64,000 nt of DNA from Staphylococcus saccharolyticus (GTDB lineage: Bacteria > Bacillota > Bacilli > Staphylococcales > Staphylococcaceae). Both the position numbers and the translations under genes were made by a program. The stretch's first letter is position 1, and every line of letters starts with the position of its first letter. The notes under the pieces were generated by a model, which was not told the origin of the DNA, did not search any database, and worked only from the letters and a program-made list of their open reading frames with translations. The stretch lies in the NCBI RefSeq assembly GCF_900458815.1, contig NZ_UHDZ01000001.1, positions 1,984,001 to 2,048,000 on the forward strand, in the 5' to 3' direction. This document shows, one piece after another, positions 1 to 9,580 of the stretch.

Positions 1-2
1 TT

Positions 3-140
3 ATGCAAGTATTTTACTATGAACGACGATTTCTAGAATGGAATGTTCCTATTAATATCAAATTAAGACTTAAATACATGTATATACTCACATTATTAGA
101 ATATGTAGCTGTGCATAATGCCTGTAATATATTAAGATAG
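3..140 (+). CDS. Short ORF of unknown function at the left edge
   Basis: A 45-residue frame opens with ATG two bases into the window and ends at a TAG that is followed at once by a terminator hairpin. It could be a complete small gene or the 3' end of a longer gene whose start lies outside the window. The peptide has many Arg, Leu and Tyr residues and no motif I recognise. Its position just before a bidirectional terminator, convergent with the photolyase gene, is the only support that it is real. Confidence 0.3.
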   Translation: MQVFYYERRFLEWNVPINIKLRLKYMYILTLLEYVAVHNACNILR

Positions 141-148
141 CTAAAAAA

Positions 149-190
149 GGGATTTAGAATGGATAAAACCCATTCAAATCCCGTTCTTTT
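149..190. terminator. Bidirectional terminator
   Basis: GGGATTTAGAATGG pairs with CCCATTCAAATCCC around a short A-rich loop, with an A-run before and a T-run after. It separates the convergent left-edge frame and the photolyase gene. Confidence 0.75.
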
Positions 191-1562
191 AATCTAACGC
201 CTTAAACGCTGACATGACATATTCTCTACTTTTACCATGATCAACCATCTGTTTAGGATAATCTTTACCTAATTCAATACCTTGAGATTGAAGTTGATTT
301 TGATGTTTATGTGTATCATGCAAATATTTAGCATCAATATCATTAAGTTGAGGCACAAAAGTCTTAATATATAACGCCTTTTTATCAAACCGTTCACTTT
401 GACGTATAGGGTTGAACATTCTGAAATACGGTGCCGCATCAGTTCCAGTTGAGGCAGACCATTGCCCCCCATCCACATTAGAAGCTGCATCATAATCTAT
501 TAACTTTTGTCTAAAATAATCTTCACCCCACGTCCAATCAATGAATAAATCTTTTGTCAAAAATTGAGACACAACCATTCTCATTCGATTATGCATATAA
601 CCTGTACGATTAATTTCTCCCATTGCAGCATCAATAATTGGAAATCCTGTTTTACCTTCTTTCCACAATTTGAAATCACCTTTGTTATAAGACCACTCTA
701 AATTTTGATACTTTTCTTTAAAAACAACATGAGCAGTTTCAGGATAATGTGTCATGAGTACATAATAAAACTCTCTAAAAATTAACTCACGAATAAAAGC
801 TTCATAGTTTTGTTCATCTTTATCATAATTATCTAACAAGTCATTAAATATTTGTTTAATATCGATAAGTCCATAAGCTAAATAAATACTTAATTGACTT
901 GTTAAAACTTCTGGTAAATATTCTCTATTCATTTTGTAATTTTCAATATCTTGATCTAAAAATTTAGACCAGCATTGTTGTGCGTCTAGTTCACTGATAC
1001 CAAATTTTTCATAATCCCCTTTGATGATTTGTTGTGACTTAACTGCTATCTTCGCAATATCTCTCAAATCATAGCTATGTTCCTTTCTTTTCATTAAATA
1101 AGGGCGCCACTTTTTATAAAAACTCGTAAATACTTTATACGGCTCTCCTTGATGATTACGCGTTTTATTAAGTTTAAAGTAATGGTTCGCCCTTAGCGAA
1201 ACAACCTTGATACTTGCTTTTTCAAATAAATGGTTTTGATGAAGAATATCATAGGTTTCATGATGATAGCTCATAATGTCCCCAGCTATAACGACTTGAT
1301 GTATGTCTTTATCCTTACAAAAACCAATTAGCTCCTCATATGGCATAATAAATGGCTCAATCTCTTGTTTATTGAGTTCATTCACAAACTTTTGTAATGA
1401 ACCTTTATAATAATTCGCCTTCATTTCTGACTCTGTTTCAAACTGTTCTTTAGGAATGATTAAATAACATTTATCAATTTTTTCTTTATTTTGAGATACA
1501 TACTCTAATAAAGGATTACTCTTAAGCCTGAATACTCTATTTAAAATAATACCTATTGCCAT
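189..1562 (-). CDS. phrB: Deoxyribodipyrimidine photolyase (CPD class I)
   Basis: Flavin photolyase that splits cyclobutane pyrimidine dimers using light. The 457-residue protein has the N-terminal Rossmann-type antenna domain and the C-terminal FAD domain, including the ASN...QWSASTGTDAAPYFRMFNP block that binds FAD and substrate. I start it at the ATG preceded by AAAGGTGG at good spacing rather than at a GTG four codons upstream. One oddity: the conserved WQW triplet after ASN reads GQW. The changed residue aligns with E. coli Trp382, the FAD-proximal tryptophan of the photoreduction chain; the substrate-contacting second Trp (Trp384) is kept. The codon is GGG inside a six-G run, so a single-base change or a base-call error could explain it. 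It is convergent with the left-edge frame. Confidence 0.93.
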   Translation of the reverse strand: MAIGIILNRVFRLKSNPLLEYVSQNKEKIDKCYLIIPKEQFETESEMKANYYKGSLQKFVNELNKQEIEPFIMPYEELIGFCKDKDIHQVVIAGDIMSYHHETYDILHQNHLFEKASIKVVSLRANHYFKLNKTRNHQGEPYKVFTSFYKKWRPYLMKRKEHSYDLRDIAKIAVKSQQIIKGDYEKFGISELDAQQCWSKFLDQDIENYKMNREYLPEVLTSQLSIYLAYGLIDIKQIFNDLLDNYDKDEQNYEAFIRELIFREFYYVLMTHYPETAHVVFKEKYQNLEWSYNKGDFKLWKEGKTGFPIIDAAMGEINRTGYMHNRMRMVVSQFLTKDLFIDWTWGEDYFRQKLIDYDAASNVDGGQWSASTGTDAAPYFRMFNPIRQSERFDKKALYIKTFVPQLNDIDAKYLHDTHKHQNQLQSQGIELGKDYPKQMVDHGKSREYVMSAFKALD

Positions 1563-1681
1563 TAGCGTTACCACCTTTAATTAAAAGTTTTTACTCCTAT
1601 ACCCTAAAAATTAAATCAACCAACTTAATGAAATTAAAAAAGTTAAGATATCATATTTTGTCGTTAAAATATATTAAAAAA

Positions 1682-1715
1682 TCTCAGAAAGATAAAGTAT
1701 TAAACCTTTCTGAGA
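1682..1715 (-). terminator. Terminator after symporter gene
   Basis: TCTCAGAAAG pairs with CTTTCTGAGA, followed on the minus strand by a T-rich tract. It lies just beyond the stop of the broken symporter gene. Confidence 0.6.
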
Positions 1716-1751
1716 CAAATTACATTATAAAACCGTTTGGTTATTGAGTTT

Positions 1752-3293
1752 TTAGACTAAACCAAGCCATTTCCAATACGTTAAGCTAAATATAAGTACT
1801 AAAATATATCCAACAATCGTCAATGGAATTCCAGTTTTCAAGAAATCTTTAACTGTAAATGTATCTGTACCATAAGCAAGCATATTTTGAGGAGCACTTA
1901 CTGGTAACAAGAAACCAAAACTAATAACAAATTGTTGTATTAATACAAAACCAATTGCATGATCTCCTAGATTTAATGTTGAAGCTAAAGAAATAAATAC
2001 TGGAATAAGCGCTGAAGCTAAGCTCGTCGCACTAGCAAATCCTAAATGAATTAAAATATTAAATATTGTTATTAGAGCAATAGTTGCAATAATTGGTAAA
2101 TATTTAAGCCCCATTAGTCCAAATGTCTGATCACTTAGCCACTGTGTTGCTCCTGTTTTAAGCCAAACATTACCAAGAGAAATACCTACTCCATACGATA
2201 ATTGTGCCCCAAGGTATTTTCTTTTCAACACCCTTCCAAGTAATCACACCAATTTTAAACATCAACATAATACCTAATGCTATTAATGTAATAGACGTAG
2301 AATCAGCAGGATGAAGAACCTTTTCAGTAGACCAGAAGAATAATAGTAAAATCGAAATAACAATTAAACGCCATTCTTTAGTACTGACTGGTCCTAGCTT
2401 GTTAAGTTCTTCTTTAGTTAATTCCTTTCCACCTTTAATTGACTCTCGTTCAGGTGGCATTACCTTAATCATAATAAAATATAATGCGATTGACATAATA
2501 GCTGACCATGGTGCTGCATATAAAAACCATTCTCCCCAAGATACATCACAACCTAAATTTTGGTTGATAAAGTTAATCGCAACAATATTTTGAGCAGCTG
2601 CTGTTTTAATAACGATATTCCATATTGAAACAGCTTGGACTGCTGTAATAATAAGTAATGACGCGAGTCTGCTGTCTTTACCCACATTAAATGCTGCAAT
2701 CATACCAAGTAAAATTGACACGACTGCACCTGCTCGAGCTGTAGCAGAAGGAACAAAAAAGGCTAAAACAATTGAAACTAATATCGCTCCAATCACAATA
2801 TTTCTCGTTTTATTTCCTACATATAGAAAGAACTAGTAACGCTAGACGCTTATATAAATTTGTCTCTTGCATTGCTGTTGCTAAGAATAATGCAGCAGCT
2901 ACTTAAAGCGACAACAGATGTTGAAAATCCACTAAAAGCATTATTAGTTCCTAGAATATCGCTTCCTTTTAATATCATATCTCCGCTTTTTGGGTTGCCT
3001 AACTTCTCCGTTAAGTTTTGCACAGGACTTAAGACAAGTAGCAATATGATTAATCCTAATATAAGAGTTGCAGACACGGGATATGAGACAGCTTCAGTCA
3101 CCCACATGATAACTGCAAATGCTAAAATAACTAAGGTTGCTTTCGCCATAATAGGTAAACCTGCTGGAGTAGGTAATAATAAGATTGTTATCAAAATTAC
3201 AAAACTAATGATAATCCATATAGGCTTATAGCCTTTTTTCTCTTTATTCTGTCGTTGTCCAATGTTCTGAGTCAGTTGATCCCCTTTAGTCAT
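1752..3293 (-). pseudogene. DASS/SLC13-family anion:Na+ symporter (dicarboxylate type), frameshifted
   Basis: The three frames together make one polytopic membrane protein of about 510 residues resembling 2-oxoglutarate/malate translocators of the divalent anion:Na+ symporter family. The N-terminal part keeps the MWVTEA stretch and the middle part the VPSATARAGA stretch typical of the family. Three small indels break it: an extra A near 2905 (TTAAGTAG where TTAGTAG keeps frame), an extra A near 2832, and loss of bases in a G-run near 2196. Each fragment resumes in perfect family sequence after the shift, so the gene was intact recently. I start it at the ATG after AAGGAG. A cre-like site lies just upstream. 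In S. aureus a related gene occupies the same place between mgrA and the photolyase gene. Confidence 0.85.
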
Positions 3294-3338
3294 CACAATC
3301 GTCTCCTTAGTTTCCAAGATTACATTTTCATTATATCA

Positions 3339-3352
3339 AGAAAGCGCTTTTA
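3339..3352. promoter_or_regulatory. Candidate cre (CcpA) site
   Basis: AGAAAGCGCTTTTA matches the catabolite-responsive element core TGAAAGCGCTTTCA at 12 of 14 positions. It sits about 46 to 60 bases upstream of the symporter start, where CcpA binding would repress uptake of dicarboxylates when sugar is present. The site match is seen; the regulation is inference. Confidence 0.5.
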
Positions 3353-3522
3353 TATATTATTTTCAAAAGATCGTCACAAAATTATCACAAATTATACGTG
3401 ATCCCATTTTACATTTAACTCTTTGAAAAAGCCTACTAAGTTCTCAGTAAATACGAAAATCAATAGTAGACCTTTTATTTGAATTATTTGAATTATTTAA
3501 ATGTTAAAGCATCTTTGATAGT

Positions 3523-3924
3523 TTGTACAATGCTCAAAGACAAGTTAATCGCTACTACTCAAACAAAGTCTTTAAAAAGTACAATCTAACTTACCCACAA
3601 TTTCTTGTTTTAACGATTTTATGGGATGAGTCACCTGTTAACGTCAAAAAAGTCGTTACAGAATTAGCACTTGATACAGGAACTGTATCACCATTACTTA
3701 AAAGAATGGAACAAGTCGATTTAATCAAACGCGAACGTTCTGAAGTGGATCAACGTGAAGTGTTTATTCACTTAACAGATAAAAGTGAAATGATTAGACC
3801 TGAACTAAGCAACGCATCGGAGAAAGTTGCAACAGCCTCTTCTTTATCTAAAGAAGAAGTAAAAGAACTGAATCGCTTGTTAGGTAAAGTCATCGATGCA
3901 TTTATTGAAACAAAAGAAAAATAA
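3523..3924 (+). pseudogene. mgrA: MgrA global regulator, 5' end lost or replaced
   Basis: From the [20 protein letters not shown] stretch onward this is MgrA, the MarR-family regulator of autolysis, virulence and efflux in staphylococci, with an intact winged-helix domain. The usual first 15 or so residues are absent. Upstream in the same frame there is only SIFDS after a TAA stop at 3505-3507. The nearby ATG at 3501 is in another frame and stops after five codons. The only in-frame start codon is TTG at 3523, with no ribosome binding site. The missing segment carries Cys12, the oxidation-sensing residue of S. aureus MgrA, and part of helix 1. A 9-bp tandem repeat (TTTGAATTA twice, 3478-3495) lies just before the junction. 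It may be untranslated or make a shortened protein. Confidence 0.85.
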
Positions 3925-3990
3925 TGTGTTGCTGTCATGGAATTAAAGTTAAAGCCTAAGTTTTAAATACAATTAGCAATGAAACATTCA

Positions 3991-4027
3991 ACAAACGCGC
4001 GCCAGATAATGGTGCGCGTTTGTTTAT
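3991..4027. terminator. Bidirectional terminator between mgrA and the ABC exporter genes
   Basis: ACAAACGCGCGCC pairs with GGTGCGCGTTTGT around a seven-base loop, followed by T-rich sequence on the plus strand. Confidence 0.8.
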
Positions 4028-5603
4028 TTATACGGCTTCTTTAATTTCCCCATCCATCATGATGATAATTTTGTCAAAGCGTGGGAGAATATCAAGATCA
4101 TGAGTTGCAATAACGAGTGTATTCGCAGAGTCTTCAAGTAAATCCATAACTTTTTCTGTATTACTAATATCCATATATTAGCAGAAGTTCTTAACAGTAA
4201 TATTGCTAAACTTAACCGTTGTATTTCGCCGCCTGACAAGTTGTGACCGTCAAATGAGACAACTCTATCTAAATCTAGATAATCCACTTTAAGAACTCTA
4301 ATTAAATCTTCATCATTTTTATCTGAAAATAAGTTATGGCGTACTGTACCATAAAACATATCTTGACTTTATAACATCACATTAATCCTATGATATTTTT
4401 TAGTATTATCAATGTCATATACTTGCTCACCATTTAAAGTAACTACACCTTTTCTAACTTGGAAAAGACCAAATAAAACTTGAAGTAGCGTGCTTTTACC
4501 GGAGCCTGATGGACCAATAATTGCTACTTTTTCACCTTCCTCAATTGTTATATTAATACCGTGGTCGGAGTTTGTTGATTCCAATAACTAAATGTGACAT
4601 CTTTCATTTCAAATAAAGATAATTCCGAATGATTATTATTTGAAATCCCTGACATTTCAGTAGTTACTGGAGCAATCACTTCATTAATTTCATCAAGAGC
4701 TTGATCCGTATCAGCTTTATAAAAAGCTACATTACTCATGGGCACTGCTTGTTCAAATAATGTAAGAACCATCAGAACAATACTTGTAAGATAAACTTCA
4801 TTTAATTGACCTGTATAAACTTGTTGTGCACCAAGTAGCAAACTCATGAATATAGAAACCATTGCTATTATATTAAGGACATAATCGTATAATGATAAAA
4901 ACTTTTGTTCCTTTAGTTGCATATAATCATATTTCTTAAGTCGATTGATGACATCATTTTTAAATTGCTCAGTTTGTTTAAAACGATTTAACTCTTCATA
5001 ACTTTCATTATAATCATAGAAACGTGTTAAAAATTCTCTTTGCTCATGAGAAACATATTGTTTAATTAATCTTACTCTTTTAGCACTTATCCACGGTACA
5101 AACCATAACGTTAACATCATGCTTACAGCAATGAGCAGTGCATGTAATGGTGAAAAGAATAGCATTGTGACCAATGACACTAGTGAAGTAAATCCTATTA
5201 CAATTGGCGGATTGTACACTCTTAAATATATATTTTGCAAAACTTCTACTCGACTAATCATGCGTGTAATAAGGTCACTTGAATTAAATTTACGATATAT
5301 ATCAGGAATAACTGGAAAATAACTTTCGTAAAAATTGGACTCTTACATTTCTCAACATCGTAAAAGTTGTTCTATGAGAAAGTAATCTTTCAACATAACG
5401 CGCGATTGCTCTTAGAAAACCAAACATTTTGACAGTTACAACAAGTACCATTAATGCATATAAAGGTGCGCCAAGTGCACTTTGCGTAACCATATAGAGC
5501 CACTTAGAAAAAACATTGCTAAAGCAACTAGTCCACCTAATACACCTACAACTATAGCTAAAATTAAGTCTTTATCTATACGAAAATGAATTTGTGATTT
5601 CAT
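4028..5603 (-). pseudogene. cydC: CydC-like ABC exporter half-transporter, multiply broken
   Basis: Second half of a CydDC-type heterodimeric ABC exporter; in E. coli this system exports cysteine and glutathione and supports cytochrome bd assembly. The start ATG overlaps the TAA of the upstream gene. Five lesions are visible: extra bases near 5497 (TCTATATG), an extra T in a T-run near 5336, a frameshift just before the nucleotide-binding domain near 4565, an in-frame TAA near 4370 where Gln is expected, and a deletion near 4178 that removes the Walker B/D-loop segment between two GATATTAG copies. Walker A (GPSGSGKST) and the LSGGE signature remain. The terminal HDLDILPRFDKIIIMMDGE stretch is readable beyond the deletion. 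The number and variety of lesions argue for real decay. Confidence 0.85.
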
Positions 5604-7235
5604 TAATTATCATTCACCTCACTTTGTGCCACTGAGATTAAAGCATCATTTTCAACAATTTGACCACATTTAAGATATATACGATGTTCAGCTTGTTTAA
5701 TCGTCGAATCACGATGAACAATGCTGAACACGGTGTTCTGCTTAAAATGTGTGTTAAGAACATTTTGTATGATACGTTCAGTTTCAACATCTAACCCAGT
5801 TGCTGGTTCGTCGAAAATGACTACATCAGGTCGCATCACTAATAAACGACTTAACTCAACACGTCTCATATGACCGCCTGATAACATTTCGCCACCTTCA
5901 CCTATTTGTGTATCAATGCCATTTTGTAGTGAGAGTACCTTATCTATTAAGTTCACTTCATCTAAAACGTGTATAATATCTTTTTCAGAAATATCCTTAT
6001 TGTACATGGCAATATTGTTTCTAATAGAATCTATAAAAATATATGGATGTTGACTTAAAAATCCTATACTTAAACCATTTACATTAAATGTAATATTCCC
6101 TCGTGTAGGAGTGATAGAATGATTGATAAGTTTGGCCAAAGTTGATTTACCAGCACCACTTTGACCAACGATGGCAATTTTTTCACCAGAATATGCAGAG
6201 AAAGAAATATTCTTCAATGCCTGCTGTTTACTGTTTGGGTAGCTAAATGATACGCGATTAAATGAAATTTGTTCTGCTTGTTTTGTTACTATTTTGGGGA
6301 CTGGGTAGTCAAGTTGATTTTCAGATTCTAAAAAGTCAAACACAACATCACTCGCACCTTCACTTTGTTTACCAGTATGAAATGCTTGACCTAAATCTTT
6401 GATAGCATTGTAAAATTCTGGTACCAAAATGATAGCAATAGCAGCTGTTAAAAAATTGATGCTATGAAATACGATTAAACTTAGTGCTGCTTCTAGTGCG
6501 ACCAAACCTACTCCTAACATACTAATAAATTCGAGCATAAGACCCGCTAGAAATGCACTTTTTAGAATACGCATCGTTAGATCTCTAAATCGTGTACTAT
6601 CCTCATGTAAATGTTGTTCCGTTGATTTAGTTTGATTAAGTAACTTTAGAGAAATTAAACCTTTCGCAGTATTTAGAAATCGTTGGCTAAATTGATTAAG
6701 ATATGTCATTTGATCTTTGGATTCATCTCTTGTTTTCAGTCCAAAAATAATATAAAACATCGGAATAAAAGGTGCCGTTACAATCACTATCAACGCAGTA
6801 GGTAGATGCACAAAGCACATCGCAATCATGATTGCCATAGAAATCATTACCGATTTAAAAACTTGGGGCAAATAACTATGAAAGAATGGCCCGATTCCGT
6901 CTACACTCTCGGTAATAATATTCATTTCCTCACCAGTTGCCCAAGTACTGTTCTTCATTATCACTTTTCTTCTTAAATCATGTTTTACTTTATAAGACAT
7001 CTTATTTCCCATAAGTTGATTGAACATATTGAATGTTGAACAAGCGATTAGTACCATAATAATGATTAATAGTATAGGAAACGAGTGATTGTTGGTGATG
7101 ATATAACATATGGCTTAAAAATTGAGAGATAGAAATATTTTGTGCGACGACTGTTAGAGATAAAAAAACGCTCATGATTAACATGAGTGCGGGATACAAT
7201 TTATATTTAAAAACAATATTTGTTAGTCTTTTCAC
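5603..7235 (-). pseudogene. cydD: CydD-like ABC exporter half-transporter, one frameshift
   Basis: First half of the same CydDC-like exporter. Its nucleotide-binding domain is complete: Walker A GQSGAGKST, signature LSGGHMRR and Walker B VVIFDEPATGLD. The membrane domain is interrupted near 7090, where the frame shifts between LSHMLYHH and SFPILLIIIMVLIAC. I take GTG as start because AGGTGA lies seven bases before it; an ATG seven codons upstream is the alternative. It is translationally coupled to the cydC-like gene by a TAATG overlap. The two genes between uppP and mgrA match the arrangement in S. aureus. With the partner also broken, the exporter should be inactive. Confidence 0.8.
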
Positions 7236-7456
7236 AATAACTTCACCTACTTTCATTATAAAACGTTTGTGAAATTTTTAAGTACTTCCGCTCAATAAGA
7301 CTTTCAACATATTGATTTAAATACTAAAACAATCATTTTTATAAGACTTTAGTCTAATTTTACAGTTAACTTCCCCTATTATAATTTTTATGTGCTATGA
7401 TTATATGGTATTTTGGGTAAGTAATATATTATTAGTAATGAGAAAGTGGGTAAATT

Positions 7457-8329
7457 ATGGTTTTACTTGAATTAATAAAGGGCATTATTTTAGGTATCGT
7501 GGAAGGACTCACTGAATTTGCTCCTGTATCTTCGACAGGACACATGATACTTGTTGATGATATGTGGTTAAAGTCGAGTAAATTTTTAGGCGAACAGTCG
7601 GCTTTTACATTCAAAATTGTTATACAACTAGGTTCAGTATTCGCAGCAGCATGGGTATTCCGTGATCGTTTCTTAGAAATTTTACATATTGGGCATCATA
7701 AACCAGAAACTTCAGCCACAGGTCAACTTCGTTCACAACCTAAACGTTTAAACTTAATGCATGTTTTAGTGGGTATGATTCCAGCTGGTATTTTAGGATT
7801 TTTATTTGATGATTTAATTGAGAAATATTTATTTAGTGTTCCTACTGTCATGATTGGTTTATTCTTAGGCTCAATTTATATGATTTTAGCTGATAAATAT
7901 TCTGAAAAGGTTCAACAACCACAAACAGTAGACCAAATTAATTATTTCCAAGCATTTGTGATTGGTATTTCTCAAGCAATTGCAATGTGGCCTGGTTTCA
8001 GTAGATCTGGTTCTACAATTTCTACAGGTGTATTGATGAAATTAAATCATAAAGCGGCTTCTAATTTCACATTTATTATGTCTGTACCGATTATGTTAGC
8101 AGCAAGTGGGTTATCTTTATTAAAGCATTATAAATATATTCATATAGCTGACATTCCCTTCTACGTATTAGGATTTTTAGCTGCATTTATCGTTGGTTTA
8201 ATCGCAATTAAGACATTCTTACATTTAATTAATAAAGTAAAGTTAGTTCCTTTTGCCATTTATCGAATCCTTTTAGTTGTCTTTATCGCAATTCTTTACT
8301 TTGGTTTCGGCATCGGCAAAGGAATTTAA
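7457..8329 (+). CDS. uppP: Undecaprenyl-diphosphate phosphatase UppP (BacA)
   Basis: Integral membrane phosphatase that recycles undecaprenyl diphosphate to the monophosphate carrier for peptidoglycan and teichoic acid synthesis; it also gives bacitracin tolerance. The 290-residue protein has the two BacA signature regions: EGLTEFAPVSSTGHMIL near residues 15-31, and PGFSRSGSTIS near residue 180, which holds the catalytic Ser and Arg. About eight membrane segments are visible. Length is normal for the family. It is divergent from the cydDC-like genes and ends in a strong terminator. Confidence 0.96.
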   Translation: MVLLELIKGIILGIVEGLTEFAPVSSTGHMILVDDMWLKSSKFLGEQSAFTFKIVIQLGSVFAAAWVFRDRFLEILHIGHHKPETSATGQLRSQPKRLNLMHVLVGMIPAGILGFLFDDLIEKYLFSVPTVMIGLFLGSIYMILADKYSEKVQQPQTVDQINYFQAFVIGISQAIAMWPGFSRSGSTISTGVLMKLNHKAASNFTFIMSVPIMLAASGLSLLKHYKYIHIADIPFYVLGFLAAFIVGLIAIKTFLHLINKVKLVPFAIYRILLVVFIAILYFGFGIGKGI

Positions 8330-8331
8330 TA

Positions 8332-8367
8332 AAGAACCACTGGGATTTTCAATCCCTAGTGGTTCTT
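8332..8367 (+). terminator. Terminator after uppP
   Basis: AAGAACCACTGGGATT pairs almost perfectly with AATCCCTAGTGGTTCTT directly after the uppP stop. I see nothing else in the following 270 bases apart from the ribosome binding site of the next gene. Confidence 0.8.
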
Positions 8368-8639
8368 ATGCAATGGACGCGAATTCATTGAAATCCTTTT
8401 GAAAATACAAAGTATTTTCTTAATACTTCTTATATAATGATGACTCAACTATTGTCATTTTTTGATTAAAATCAAATTTTTAATCTCTTATATACTTACA
8501 CTAGCTAAATCTATAACTGGCTGGTGTTTTTTAATTTATACACTCAATATGAATTCATAACGATCGACTAGTAACAATCGTTTATTTTCATGTATCAAAG
8601 GGTATCGAAAAGAATAGTAAAATAATGGAGGCAACGTGT

Positions 8640-9118
8640 ATGGACAAAAAGAAACTCATTAAAACTCTAATTAATGTATTACCCATCGTCATTGTACCGT
8701 TAGTGACTGAACGTAAACGTATTAAAGAACATCCAGATGTACAAAAAGTGACTGATACAACATCTAAAGCTACGTCAAAAACTACATCTGTTATTTCTAA
8801 TAAAGTTTCAGATGTAAAAGAATATGTCGGCTATAAAAAGCAAGAATTTGATAATAAACGTGAATTCAAAAAATTTCTAAAGAAAATGATCCTGCCTATA
8901 TTGAGAAAAAAGGTAAAAAGTTAGCTAAACAAAATCGTAAAGAAGTTAATAAAATGAACAAAAAACTTCAAAAGAATATCGAAAAGCGCCATAAAGAAGA
9001 AGCAAAACAACGCGAAGAAGCAGAAAAAGCTAGAAAAAAAGAATTCAAAAAATACCAAGATTACGTGGTTGACAGTGTAGTGAAACAAAATAAAAACAAA
9101 GATCTCTCTTGTTCATAG
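8640..9118 (+). pseudogene. Conserved staphylococcal basic coiled-coil protein, frameshifted
   Basis: GGAGG lies eight bases before the ATG. The product starts with a hydrophobic segment (LIKTLINVLPIVIVPLV), suggesting a membrane anchor, followed by Lys-, Glu- and Thr-rich helical sequence. After KREFKKF the frame shifts: one T appears lost near 8880. The continuation ENDPAYIEKKGKKLAKQNRK and a long charged helix runs in the next frame to a TAG at 9116. Total length would be about 158 residues. I recognise it only as a hypothetical protein of staphylococci; function unknown. Confidence 0.65.
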
Positions 9119-9120
9119 AC

Positions 9121-9570
9121 ATGTCAACTTACGTAATTATAGATGGCGATGCTTGTCCTGTTGCTAATTCAGTCATTGAATTGACGAAAGGGATAGGCAT
9201 TTTTGTTAAAGTGATACGAAGTTTCAGTCACTTTTCACACCAAATTCAACATGGACATGTTAAAACCTTATATGTTGATGATGGTCCCGATGCTGTGGAT
9301 TACAAAATAGTTCAGCTTGCTAGCAAAAATGATATCGTCATCACACAAGATTACGGACTTGCCAGTCTACTGATAGACAAAGTGCATACTGTCATGCATT
9401 ATAAAGATAGTATCTATCGTTCGGATAATATCCAAAATTTACTAGATCAAAGACATCTAAATGCTCAAATTAGAAAACAAGGTAGACTCCATAAAGGTCC
9501 CCCTCCCTTCACAAAAGAAGATAGACTTAGATTTGAACATGCTTTTAGAAAAATAATTTATCAACTTTAG
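9121..9570 (+). CDS. UPF0178 (YaiI/YqxD) family protein
   Basis: A 149-residue protein with the family signature IIDGDACPV at the N-terminus, YVDDGPDAVDYKIV in the middle and the C-terminal KGPPPFTKEDR stretch. The Asp-rich fold suggests a PIN-like nuclease relative, but the biochemical role is not established. I start it at ATG 9121; the TTG four codons earlier overlaps the upstream broken gene. No strong ribosome binding site is visible, so translation may depend on coupling to the upstream frame. The next gene follows after 10 bases. Confidence 0.85.
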   Translation: MSTYVIIDGDACPVANSVIELTKGIGIFVKVIRSFSHFSHQIQHGHVKTLYVDDGPDAVDYKIVQLASKNDIVITQDYGLASLLIDKVHTVMHYKDSIYRSDNIQNLLDQRHLNAQIRKQGRLHKGPPPFTKEDRLRFEHAFRKIIYQL

Positions 9571-9580
9571 GAGGCTCAAT

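Noticed and set aside
2399..3231. Plus-strand frames across the symporter gene
   Set aside because: They are antisense shadows of the broken minus-strand gene, without ribosome binding sites or family matches.
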